From Thermogutta terrifontis (lineage in GTDB: Bacteria > Planctomycetota > Planctomycetia > Pirellulales > Thermoguttaceae): 64,000 nt of DNA. Position numbers and translations under genes: made by a program. The notes beneath the pieces are model-generated. The model did not search any database. It was given only the letters and a program-made list of their open reading frames with translations, and had not been told where the DNA came from. Positions 41,702 through 50,364 of this stretch are shown here, piece by piece (position 1 is the stretch's first letter; each line of letters opens with the position of its first letter). The DNA lies in NCBI RefSeq assembly GCF_002277955.1, contig NZ_CP018477.1:2563206-2627205 (forward strand). The letters are read 5' to 3'.

Positions 41702-42697
41702 TCAACGAAACCGAGAGCGAGCCGATCCCTCCCACATATCCGGATTAGGACCGAGTTTCTCTTTGACTGGGTCGGTGATTCTCCGCAGTTGCTCGACGAC
41801 TTCCGTGGGGAGGGCAAGGTCAGCCGCTGCCGCATTTTCCCGTGCCTGATGGGGCCGCCGCATTCCATTGATCACCGACGTGACCCCCGGCTGGGCGAGA
41901 AGCCAAGCCAAAGCTAAGCGGACAACCGTCACGCCCAGTTGCTTCGCTACCTCCTCAATTTGATGAATAGCGGCGAACGTCTCGGCTTCACAGCCGGGTT
42001 CACCGTGCCGCGTGAGAGGGCGAGTCGAGGAAAAATGCCGAGTCCGCGCCCGCCCCGGTGGAACTTCGTCAGGTGTCCTGTACTTACCAGTCAACAGTCC
42101 AATCGTGAGAGGACTGTAACACAAAACACCGATGTTCTTCGCGCGGCAGAGGGGCAGGATGTCGTATTCGATAGCTCTGAACAGCAGCCCATACGGAAGC
42201 TGATTCGTTACAGGCTTTCCCAATCGAAGAATCGCCGTGAGATCCTGCACCCCAAAATTGCACACACCAATGGCCCGAATTTTCCCCTGCCGTTTCAATT
42301 CTTCCAACGCAGACCAGGTTTCCTCGAACGGCACGTCCCAATTGGCCCAGTGAATCTGGTACAGGTCAATGACGTCCGTACGGAGTCGCCGGAGGCTTGC
42401 CTCACACGCACTAATCACCTTGTCGTAACGGGCATTCTCCCAATTGAACTTGCTCGCGAAGAAGACCTTTTCACGCTGGCCGCGCAACGCTTTACCCAGA
42501 ACCTCCTCAGCCAAACCTGCCCCGTAAAGCTCGGCCGTGTCAAAAAAATTGATCCCCGCATCCAGGGCCGCGTGGATTGTTGCGATAGATTCTGCTTCGT
42601 CCTGCGGGCCCCAGGTCTGGTCACCCGCAAGGGCCCAGCATCCCATCGCGACGGCTGAAACATTCCAATCCGTACCCGGAAGATTAACGTAACGCAT
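41702..42697 (-). CDS. Aldo/keto reductase
   Basis: NADPH-dependent oxidoreductase of the aldo/keto reductase superfamily. The 331-residue protein has the barrel-start GCWALAGDQTWG, the catalytic tetrad positions in FFDTAELYG (Asp, Tyr), FFASKF (Lys) and YQIHWAN (His), and the NADP-binding LRALAWLLAQPGV-type C-terminal region. It has no signal peptide. Substrate is unknown. The next minus-strand gene is upstream at 42731-43744 with a 33-base gap, so the two are probably one operon. Confidence 0.9.
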   Translation of the reverse strand: MRYVNLPGTDWNVSAVAMGCWALAGDQTWGPQDEAESIATIHAALDAGINFFDTAELYGAGLAEEVLGKALRGQREKVFFASKFNWENARYDKVISACEASLRRLRTDVIDLYQIHWANWDVPFEETWSALEELKRQGKIRAIGVCNFGVQDLTAILRLGKPVTNQLPYGLLFRAIEYDILPLCRAKNIGVLCYSPLTIGLLTGKYRTPDEVPPGRARTRHFSSTRPLTRHGEPGCEAETFAAIHQIEEVAKQLGVTVVRLALAWLLAQPGVTSVINGMRRPHQARENAAAADLALPTEVVEQLRRITDPVKEKLGPNPDMWEGSARSRFR

Positions 42698-42730
42698 GGA
42701 ACCTCAGGATCGTACACAACTTCGGATTCG

Positions 42731-43744
42731 TCACTCGGACTTCTCGTCCGTATTTTTCAACTGCCCCGACGCTTGGGCAAATCGGCTGGCAACCTTTGAT
42801 ATTTCGCTAGCCGATGGGATACCATCCCAAACGGCCACCAAATACCGCAGATCAAGTGTTTCCCCAGCTTTCACAAAGTACTTCTCGTTTGCAAGGTTCA
42901 GAGTCGCGGACAAATAAGCAAACGGCGCATCCATGGTGAACCAAACTGCGGGATGACGCAAATTCCGCGGATGGTCGAAAATCGCCACGGTGACGGGCTG
43001 GCCTGCCGCCTCCGCCGAGTAAGCACACCATTCAGCCGGTTTATCGTTTGTGGTCGCCACGCTGTCTCCTCCCGCCGAATTTCGGAACTTACCCCCCTTG
43101 TCCATGGACTCGACAAATCGGCAGCCGAGGCCGAAGTAATGTCGGCCCCAAAGAGTCCGACCGGTATCCGTTTCGGCCACGTGCAGCCGCGTATGCCAAA
43201 CGAGCAAAGTGGGAACTTCCGGTTCGCTCCAGCGAACCAGCAAAATCTCACGTTCTTCTGTGAGCTGTGGATTTCCCTGGGCGTCTCGCCAAGTGATTGG
43301 GTGGAGAATGCGAGCCATCAATCGCCCGTTCTCCTGGCGTGTTTCCAGCTGGACAGTGCCCTGCGGGCTCTGCGTCCCACAACCCGGACCTTCTGCCCAG
43401 TAATCCACGTCATCAACACCAATAGCAAACATTAGCCCGTGATGGTGAACATGATCGGGTGGAGAATCGCGAAGTACGTTGATCCCCTTGGGTGAGCACA
43501 ACGTTTTGATGTAACATTTCGGCCCATTGACGGGAGCAACATACTCGAGCACAATCCTGTCCCGCAGAAATACCGTCACCCGCCCGTCCTGAACCGTTCC
43601 CCGGATTTGTTCATCAGAACCAATCCCACTTTGGATTGCGGATGCATTCCCTGGCGATTGGCCTTCCCCCCGTGCTCCTCCGCTGATCATCGCCAGCCCA
43701 GCCAGAATCATCGGCATAACGAGTAGTAAATGAGATAATCGCAT
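42731..43744 (-). CDS. Exported DUF6807 (PmoA-like) protein
   Basis: A 337-residue secreted protein of the PmoA/DUF6807 family (named for a distant likeness to a methane monooxygenase subunit, but generally of unknown function, often in carbohydrate loci). ATG 43744 has GGGAG before it and starts a signal peptide (HLLLVMPMILAGLAMISGGA). HVHHHGLMFAIGVDDVDYWA near residue 97 is the hallmark His-rich stretch; WGRHYFGLGCRF and AAGQPVTVAIFDHPRNLRHP follow. It precedes the aldo/keto reductase by 33 bases. Confidence 0.85.
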   Translation of the reverse strand: MRLSHLLLVMPMILAGLAMISGGARGEGQSPGNASAIQSGIGSDEQIRGTVQDGRVTVFLRDRIVLEYVAPVNGPKCYIKTLCSPKGINVLRDSPPDHVHHHGLMFAIGVDDVDYWAEGPGCGTQSPQGTVQLETRQENGRLMARILHPITWRDAQGNPQLTEEREILLVRWSEPEVPTLLVWHTRLHVAETDTGRTLWGRHYFGLGCRFVESMDKGGKFRNSAGGDSVATTNDKPAEWCAYSAEAAGQPVTVAIFDHPRNLRHPAVWFTMDAPFAYLSATLNLANEKYFVKAGETLDLRYLVAVWDGIPSASEISKVASRFAQASGQLKNTDEKSE

Positions 43745-43978
43745 GACTCGTCTCCCTTTCTCGCAGGAATCTGGCAAACCCTACGGATGACAACATCATG
43801 TTGCCGAAGTTCAATAGCGGAATCAAGCCTGCCAGGGCCTAACCGAAAGGACGAGGCTCCGCCTCCGCACTACCCCGCAGATCCAGAATTATTCTTAACC
43901 AGATGGTGTTCCCCGCTGAATTGCAGAGCCGAGGCGAACGCCTGCCCCTTCGTCAATGCATTCTTTACAGGCTCCGAC

Positions 43979-44230
43979 TCACTCCTCTAGCCAGGGCTTT
44001 CGCCGAGCACGTTCCGGCTCGCTCACGGGATGCTCGAAACCGGGCGGTCGTGCCCCGTCAATCGCGGGGGCACTGCGATCCTCGGGAAATGGGTCAAAAC
44101 CATGGAGTGCCTTCCTCTCGGCTTCGATGGAAGTCATCTCTGCAGGCGTACCGACAAGGGGTGGCAACGGTGCACATCCGATCGTCCCCGCGAATACCAA
44201 AAAAATAGAACACGCAAGGAGTTTTTTCAT
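43979..44230 (-). CDS. Small predicted lipoprotein
   Basis: An 83-residue protein beginning MKKLLACSIFLVFAGTIGCA: a Lys-rich start, hydrophobic core and a Cys at about residue 19, a plausible lipoprotein signal. The remainder is Pro/Glu-rich, including APAIDGARPPGFEHPVSEPE, and is probably unstructured. A GTG 27 bases upstream could extend it. No strong ribosome site is seen. I do not recognise a family. Confidence 0.55.
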   Translation of the reverse strand: MKKLLACSIFLVFAGTIGCAPLPPLVGTPAEMTSIEAERKALHGFDPFPEDRSAPAIDGARPPGFEHPVSEPERARRKPWLEE

Positions 44231-44523
44231 TTTGGCACGAAACGCAGAACGGTACACACAGAGTGATCAGTCGCCGGCATACGCGCTAAGCCGGTGAATG
44301 GTAGCGGCTTGCTAAAAAATGGGCAAGGTGTAAAAAACTGGAAAGTCATTTGGATCGTTCACAGCCACGGAGTTCTGCCGTGGACGGTGTCGGCAGTGGG
44401 GCATCGAACAAGGTCAAGTTGTTGACGTTTTCCATCAACCGGGGAAAATAAGAAAAGCGATTCCACCGGGAGCGTATTACATGCTAACCGATTTGTCCCT
44501 TACTTGATGCAGGAGTTTGCCAA
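44231..44523. other. Intergenic region before bfr
   Basis: No gene is seen. A short hairpin (arms 44365-44370 and 44378-44383) lies in it. The bfr promoter should be here; none is convincing. Confidence 0.35.
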
Positions 44524-44994
44524 ATGAAGGGGAACGAAAAACTGATCGCTGTGCTGAATGAGTTGCTCGCCGAGGAGTTAACGGCGATCGTCCAGTACAT
44601 CGTTCATTCCGAGATGTGCGCCGACTGGGGCTACGACCATTTGCACGAAGCCGTTGAAAAGCGTGCAATTCAGGAGATGAAGCACGCGGAAAGCCTGATC
44701 GCCAGGATTATCTTTCTCGAAGGCACACCGATCGTGAACCGGTTGAACGAGGTCCGTGTCGGCCCCAATGTAGCCGATCAGTTCCGTTCTGACCTCAACG
44801 CTGAATTAACCGCAGTTCAGGCGTACAACAAGGCAATTGCTTTGGCCCACGAGGTAGGTGATGCGGTCACTCGCGAGTTGCTGGAATCAATCGTGAAGGA
44901 CGAGGACCACCACGTGAATTGGCTGGAGGAGCAACTGGCTCAGATTGAACAAATGGGTCTGCAGATTTACCTCTCCACGCAAGCAAAGGGCTGA
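44524..44994 (+). CDS. bfr: Bacterioferritin
   Basis: Iron-storing, haem-binding ferritin-type 24-mer. The 156-residue protein is collinear with classical Bfr: MKGNEKLIAVLNELLAEELT with Glu18 of the ferroxidase site, IQEMKHAESLIARIIFLEGT with Glu, His and the haem-ligand Met near residue 52, NAELTAVQAYNKAI near residue 94, and VKDEDHHVNWLEEQL near residue 127. AGGAG lies before the ATG. All ferroxidase ligands are present, so it is probably active in iron oxidation and storage, fitting the haem-rich proteins encoded nearby. Confidence 0.95.
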   Translation: MKGNEKLIAVLNELLAEELTAIVQYIVHSEMCADWGYDHLHEAVEKRAIQEMKHAESLIARIIFLEGTPIVNRLNEVRVGPNVADQFRSDLNAELTAVQAYNKAIALAHEVGDAVTRELLESIVKDEDHHVNWLEEQLAQIEQMGLQIYLSTQAKG

Positions 44995-45320
44995 CGATCC
45001 GGCCCATTGCGTGGTACGCGCCACTTCCCCTCGCGGAACGATCCAAGCGGCTTCGCGTTGAGATAACGACGGTCAATAAACCTGAATTAGCATCAGGAGT
45101 TTGCCCGAGGAAGAATAATCCCGGGCAGTTTTCTGATTTACATTATTAAGTGCAAGTGCTTGCCCGAGATGGATAGTGGACTCATCAAGGAACTCGTCCT
45201 GCGACAATCCTGCGTCGCGTGGGTTCTTATCCGAACAATTCGATCTTCCCGTTTCGGAATCAATGCAATTTTCAGCGGACGCAAGCAGGCAAACATTCGA
45301 GTGTTCATGGAGAAGCTTCA
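44995..45320. other. Intergenic region between bfr and the TPR/FG-GAP gene
   Basis: No gene is supported. It must hold the promoter of the TPR/FG-GAP gene. The base mix here is more AT-rich than the flanks. I see no clear terminator after bfr. Confidence 0.35.
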
Positions 45321-48300
45321 ATGAGTTGGCAAATGTCTCTCTCCCGAATCTATGTCGCGTTTGGCTGCTGCACAATGGTGGCAAATCTTTTTTTGATGGC
45401 GCCTCCTGGATGGGCGCAGGCCACATCGCCGTCCCCGCAACAGACGACCGATATCGTCTACCGCGCACTTGCGGCATTTAACAAAGGATGTGCTCTTCTC
45501 GAACAATATGAATACTCGGCAGCAAGTAAGCAATTCGAAGCCGTATTAAAGGAATTTCCGCAATGGACAGCCGCGAAATTCAACCTTGGGCTCGCCTATC
45601 TGAATATGATGGAGGATGCCGGGGGGAAAGAAATCATCAACCAGGCCGAGCGATTGTTTCAGGAAGTTGCCAGGGAGAATCCACAACTCATTCATGCCTG
45701 GTACTGCTTGGGTCTTTATTACGAACATGTAGGGCAAAGAGAAAAGGCGCTGGAAGCCTTTCAAAAAGCATATCAACTCGACCCTCAAGATCCTCACATT
45801 TGCCTCAAACTGGCAGAAGCTTACCTCGCGATGCAGCAAAACGAAAAAGCGATAGAACTCCTCGAACGGGCAGTCAACCTCGATCCGGGGTTCGTTTCCG
45901 CCATTTATCGACTGGCCCTGCAATACCAGCGTTTGGGAAAGCGAGATGCGGCTTCAAAATTATTCGAAAGGTTCCGCGCGCTCAATCAAGCGGAAGTCGC
46001 AGGTGGAAGTTTTACTGTACGAAAAATATATGGCTCGGCGGGAAAATACTACTATGCACTGGGACCTGACATGTTGCCGATTGTCCGACAGCTGGACACG
46101 GACGCCCACGCCGCAACTCCGGTTTTTGACCCCGAATCACGAGAACTCGTAAAAATGGGGCCTCCGTGGCGAGCAGGTCAAATATCTATCGAAATCGGCG
46201 GTGTCGCCGTGGCGGACCTGAATAAAGATGGTATTTTGGATCTGGTTTTAAGCGGTGTCACAAATGACCATGCTACTCAGGTTTTATTTGGAGAAAAAAA
46301 CGAGCATTTTCAACCCGGTGAAATATTGGCCACCCAAGCCATATGTGCGGCCGTCGGAGACGTTGACAACGATGGCGATGTGGATATCTGGATAGGCGGT
46401 GCAGGGTTCGTTCGTTTGATGGAAAACGATGGCACCGGCCATTTCAAACCGTTCTCGGGAACAGCTGCCTCCATGACCGGGGACTTCACTGCCTTACACG
46501 TGCGATTGCTGGATATCGACAGCGACGGGGATTTGGATCTCTATGCCAGCCGGTTTAATTCGAATGGTGAAGCGCTCGCGCCTTTGCTTTTGATCAACAA
46601 CCGCGACGGAACTTTCGAGGAAAAGGCTGCTGCCTGGGGACTGGAAACACCGCAATTCTCCGCAGTCGCGACGAGCTGGCTCGACATTGATAACGATCGT
46701 GATCTCGACTTAATTCTCGCGTCAGGAAAAGGTTCACCTGTCGTATGGCTCAACGATCGGGCCGGGGCATTTCGGATTGTCAAAGGCTCGGATGCAGGTC
46801 TTGACGTCCCCGGTGTTTCCGGCCTGACTACCGGGGATGTCAATTGTGATGGCAGGCCGGATCTTGTCGTACTCAGTAGCGGCCGGGTGAGGTTGTTCCT
46901 CAACCAAGGTGCATGCCGCTTTCGGGAGGACGAAGCCTTCGCACGGCAGTTTGGAAAGCTGGGCGGGACAATCGCACAACTTGCCGATATCGATAATGAC
47001 GGAGATGCGGATCTTTTTATTGCGGACACATATTTGCCGAATGGTGCCCGGCAACCCGTTATCCTCCTGAATTCCTGGCCAAAACCGGGGTTCGTGAACC
47101 TGTGCCAAGAAGACCCGCGATTTCTCTTTTGCGGCGTCCGCAACCAGGGAAACACCGCTGGAGTCCTCGCTGATTTCGATGGCGACGGTGGGCTCGATGT
47201 TCTTATTGCGCCGTTGAGCACCAGCAGCGTGTGGTTTAGAAATTGCGGTTCCCGAGGAAACTGGCTTAGCCTTGATCTGGCCGGAACCCGTTACACAGAT
47301 CAGAAGTCTCGCTCCAACGAATCCGCCATCGGTGCACGCGTGGAGGTTCGCAGCGGGCAAATCTTTCAGCAGTGGGATGTGGGGCAAATCGCCGGCAGTA
47401 CTTGCTGGGCACCTCTTCGGTTACACTTTGGCCTTGGGCACCAGCAGGAAGTCGAATGGCTCCGGATCATTTGGCCGGATGCGGTCCTCCAATCCGAGGT
47501 CTCAATCAAGGCCAACCAGGTGGCCAGTATTGGTGAAGTCCCGCGCAAAACATCTTCCTGTCCACATTTATTTGTATGGAATGGTGACCACTTCGAATTT
47601 GTATCTGATTTCGGCGGGAAGGGTGGGCTCGGATACTTGATTCGGCCGGGAATTTACGCCCAACCGTATCCCGTTGAATTTGTTCCCCTGCCTCGCATAA
47701 AGCACAATAATGATCCAATTGTCTGTAAAATCATCGAGCCATTGGAAGAAGTTGTGTATTTCGATCACGCTTCTCTCATCGCGGTTGATCACCCGGCGGG
47801 AACATTCGTTCTCCCCAACGAGATGATGCCGGTTTCGGTGACTGATATCCCCGAGGAGATTCTCTGTTTTGGCGAAGAACTGGATCCCATTGCTGCGACA
47901 AACGATCGTGGTCAGGATGTGCTTACCCTTCTGAAGAGAATTGATCGCGACTTTGTGGGGCCCACCGAGCAGGACAAACGCTTCGTTGGCTATGCGAAGG
48001 AGCATTCACTGGTGCTTCAATTTCCGGACACCCTGGATCGATGGATGGAGTTGGGAAGGCGGATCTTCTTTATTGGGCATGGTTGGGTGGAATACAGCTA
48101 CTCCCAGACAAATTTCGCCGCCGCGCAGGCGGGTCTTACTCTCCGAGCTCCCACTTTTGAAGTCTTTCGCGATGGAAAATGGATAGAACTCATCAGGGAA
48201 GCGGGATATCCGGCTGGTGTAAACCATTGGATGACGCTGGAATTGACGCATTTTCTGCAAAAAGGAGATCGCAGGCTCCGTATAAAAACAAATATGGACC

Positions 48301-48857
48301 TTTACTGGGACCGGATTTTTCTTGCAGCAACAATCGACGGTGCGATCCAGCAATCAGAGATACACCCGCGCCTCGCTAATCTGACATATCGCGGCTTTCC
48401 GCGAGAATACTCGCCGGATGGAAAACAACCCACACTTTTAGACTATGAGAGTATAGATCTTACTCTTCCCTGGAAATCTATGCCGGGATTTTACACGCGT
48501 TTTGGTGATGTGACAGAACTTGTCATGAAGCGTGATGACGCATTTGTCATTATGGGCCCCGGCGAGGAACTCACGCTTCAATTCGATGTTGGTCAACTCC
48601 CCGAACCACCCGCGGGGTATGTACGTTCATGGATCCTGAAAACAGACAGTTTCTGCAAGGATATGGATATTCATACCGCGGCAGGAGATCAAGTGGAGCC
48701 TCTGCCCTTTCACACGATGCGATCTTATCCGTACAGCTTGCCGGAGAAGTTTCCCGAAACGCCGGCGACTATCAGGGCGAGAACAATTTATAACGTACGA
48801 TGGATGGGATCGCGAAACGATTGGCCATCGAATTCTATTTCGAAGAGTGAAAGATAG
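45321..48857 (+). CDS. Exported TPR/FG-GAP/UnbV protein with large C-terminal domain
   Basis: A 1178-residue secreted protein. ATG 45321 has GGAG upstream and starts a signal peptide (ISRIYVAFGC...APPGWAQ type, residues 6-32). TPR repeats follow (about 45-220; AWYCLGLYYEHVGQREKALE), then FG-GAP repeats (about 245-650; GDVDNDGDVD, LDIDSDGDLD, ADIDNDGDAD), then an ASPIC/UnbV-like domain at about 670-745 (IGARVEVRSGQIFQ). The last ~420 residues begin CPHLFVWNGDHFEFVSDFGG, a stretch seen in some CRTAC1-type proteins, and have no assigned function. It is convergent with the minus-strand cluster 49018-60032 and shares the FG-GAP/UnbV theme with it. Confidence 0.85.
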   Translation: MSWQMSLSRIYVAFGCCTMVANLFLMAPPGWAQATSPSPQQTTDIVYRALAAFNKGCALLEQYEYSAASKQFEAVLKEFPQWTAAKFNLGLAYLNMMEDAGGKEIINQAERLFQEVARENPQLIHAWYCLGLYYEHVGQREKALEAFQKAYQLDPQDPHICLKLAEAYLAMQQNEKAIELLERAVNLDPGFVSAIYRLALQYQRLGKRDAASKLFERFRALNQAEVAGGSFTVRKIYGSAGKYYYALGPDMLPIVRQLDTDAHAATPVFDPESRELVKMGPPWRAGQISIEIGGVAVADLNKDGILDLVLSGVTNDHATQVLFGEKNEHFQPGEILATQAICAAVGDVDNDGDVDIWIGGAGFVRLMENDGTGHFKPFSGTAASMTGDFTALHVRLLDIDSDGDLDLYASRFNSNGEALAPLLLINNRDGTFEEKAAAWGLETPQFSAVATSWLDIDNDRDLDLILASGKGSPVVWLNDRAGAFRIVKGSDAGLDVPGVSGLTTGDVNCDGRPDLVVLSSGRVRLFLNQGACRFREDEAFARQFGKLGGTIAQLADIDNDGDADLFIADTYLPNGARQPVILLNSWPKPGFVNLCQEDPRFLFCGVRNQGNTAGVLADFDGDGGLDVLIAPLSTSSVWFRNCGSRGNWLSLDLAGTRYTDQKSRSNESAIGARVEVRSGQIFQQWDVGQIAGSTCWAPLRLHFGLGHQQEVEWLRIIWPDAVLQSEVSIKANQVASIGEVPRKTSSCPHLFVWNGDHFEFVSDFGGKGGLGYLIRPGIYAQPYPVEFVPLPRIKHNNDPIVCKIIEPLEEVVYFDHASLIAVDHPAGTFVLPNEMMPVSVTDIPEEILCFGEELDPIAATNDRGQDVLTLLKRIDRDFVGPTEQDKRFVGYAKEHSLVLQFPDTLDRWMELGRRIFFIGHGWVEYSYSQTNFAAAQAGLTLRAPTFEVFRDGKWIELIREAGYPAGVNHWMTLELTHFLQKGDRRLRIKTNMDLYWDRIFLAATIDGAIQQSEIHPRLANLTYRGFPREYSPDGKQPTLLDYESIDLTLPWKSMPGFYTRFGDVTELVMKRDDAFVIMGPGEELTLQFDVGQLPEPPAGYVRSWILKTDSFCKDMDIHTAAGDQVEPLPFHTMRSYPYSLPEKFPETPATIRARTIYNVRWMGSRNDWPSNSISKSER

Positions 48858-49017
48858 CGCCAAAAACAGAAAACCAACGTGCCACTGCGAGGTCTGTAAG
48901 CGGAATAGAGCTTTACAGTGCACTGGCTAGCAGCGACTCAACCACGTCTCATCTGCACGACCCCATGGCTCAAGCCGGGAAATCCTTCGACGTGCGCCTT
49001 AGCTTCTAGTAATAAGG

Positions 49018-50361
49018 CTAACGCGATGACGGCACTTCCGGGATGATCTTCCCGTTGCGAATAACCCCAGGCACAACCGAGCATTTATTCGCGTTGACCC
49101 TATCCCATTCAATGGTCCCGAAAACACCTCGATAGGGTGAAATGGCGAGCAGGCTGTTGTAGATCTCAACACGGTCGATGTTATCACGACCTCCTTGTGC
49201 GGCTCGCGCAACGGCATGAAGAAGCATACGAACGGCATCATAGGTGAGCGCGACAGCATAGTCGGGTTCGACAGCGAATTCTTTCTGAAATGTCTCTCGG
49301 AAGTCCTGTGGTATATGGCAAGAATCCGGAACAAGACATGGACAAATGATCCCTTCGGCGTCAAGACCGAGTGATTTGAGAGCGTCAACTCGGGAAACTC
49401 GCGCGTCGCACACAATTTGCACAGTGGATGTGTGGCGACGGATCTCGCGGATGATGGAAACGAGGAGAGGCCGGGGGGCACTTACAATCAGCCACTCGGG
49501 CGAGTTCTCGAGCGATTCCCAGACCGCTTTTGTAACGGCTTGCTCCTCTCGCGGGAGAATAATCACCGAATTGACCTGGCAACCGTGGCGGAGAAGCCAT
49601 TTGTTCAATTCACGCCAAAACCATTGAGAATCATGGTCACTTCCGAGAAGAACGGCAATCCGGCGGGGACAACTGCCGGCAATTCGTTGCGCCAGGACCG
49701 GCGCGATCAGATGGTCGCCCGGCGCAAGCGCGAAGATCCACGGCACACCTGCCAAATTAGTCGTCTTATCGGTGGCCACAGGTGAAAGCAAGGGCAAATG
49801 CACTTTGGCAACGATCGTTTCCGCGAGGTGTGTTGCTTCACCGTCGGTCCCGCCGACAACTCCGACGACGTTTTCCCGAAAAATCAATTCCGCAAGGGCG
49901 GATGCACCATCCGACCACGGCGAGTCCTTGATGAGAGGGACGAGGCGGCATGGCGGCAGCTTGTCGTGAAGCTCTCTTTGTGCATCATCAAGACCTCGTT
50001 GAGCCGCCCACCACAGACTCGCCATGCCTAAGTCATCGCTCTTCGACGGACCAAAGTATCCGATAATGACCTCTTTCCTTAAGGCTATCCCCGAACTTCG
50101 AAGGACAGGCGTGGAATTAATTGGATCGCGTGCCTTAAAAAAAGGATGGATTGAGCGATCAAACGGATAAATAATTCCGCCATTCGGGCCGTCCGCAATA
50201 AGCTCAGCGGTTGGGGTTCCCCAAGCGATCAATATAGCCACAATCGCGAAAAAAACCACGCACGCTCTGCCCATAAATTTGGACAAGCGTGGTCTTATAA
50301 GCACAGAGCATAACAACTGTGGCATGGGAACCGGTAGTCGCAGCCACCAAGGCTTAATCAA
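49018..50361 (-). CDS. Type-1 periplasmic ligand-binding protein (LivK-like)
   Basis: Substrate-binding-protein fold of the Peripla_BP_6/branched-chain amino acid receptor group. The 447-residue product has a hydrophobic signal segment (CVVFFAIVAILIAWGTPTAE, about residues 34-53), then KEVIIGYFGPSKSDDLGMAS, VVGVVGGTDGEATHLAETIV, PLLSPVATDKTTN and YAVALTYDAVRMLLHAVARA, the family's typical blocks. The longest start is TTG 50361, four bases from the upstream stop; ATG 50274 would give a cleaner signal. It is the last gene of the cluster. No permease or ATPase gene adjoins it. Confidence 0.85.
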   Translation of the reverse strand: MIKPWWLRLPVPMPQLLCSVLIRPRLSKFMGRACVVFFAIVAILIAWGTPTAELIADGPNGGIIYPFDRSIHPFFKARDPINSTPVLRSSGIALRKEVIIGYFGPSKSDDLGMASLWWAAQRGLDDAQRELHDKLPPCRLVPLIKDSPWSDGASALAELIFRENVVGVVGGTDGEATHLAETIVAKVHLPLLSPVATDKTTNLAGVPWIFALAPGDHLIAPVLAQRIAGSCPRRIAVLLGSDHDSQWFWRELNKWLLRHGCQVNSVIILPREEQAVTKAVWESLENSPEWLIVSAPRPLLVSIIREIRRHTSTVQIVCDARVSRVDALKSLGLDAEGIICPCLVPDSCHIPQDFRETFQKEFAVEPDYAVALTYDAVRMLLHAVARAAQGGRDNIDRVEIYNSLLAISPYRGVFGTIEWDRVNANKCSVVPGVIRNGKIIPEVPSSR

Positions 50362-50364
50362 GAG

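Noticed and set aside
44508-45104. Repeated caggagtttgcc before bfr and in the following spacer
   Set aside because: Twelve bases in only two copies; the first includes an ordinary ribosome site, so chance or a trivial duplication is enough.
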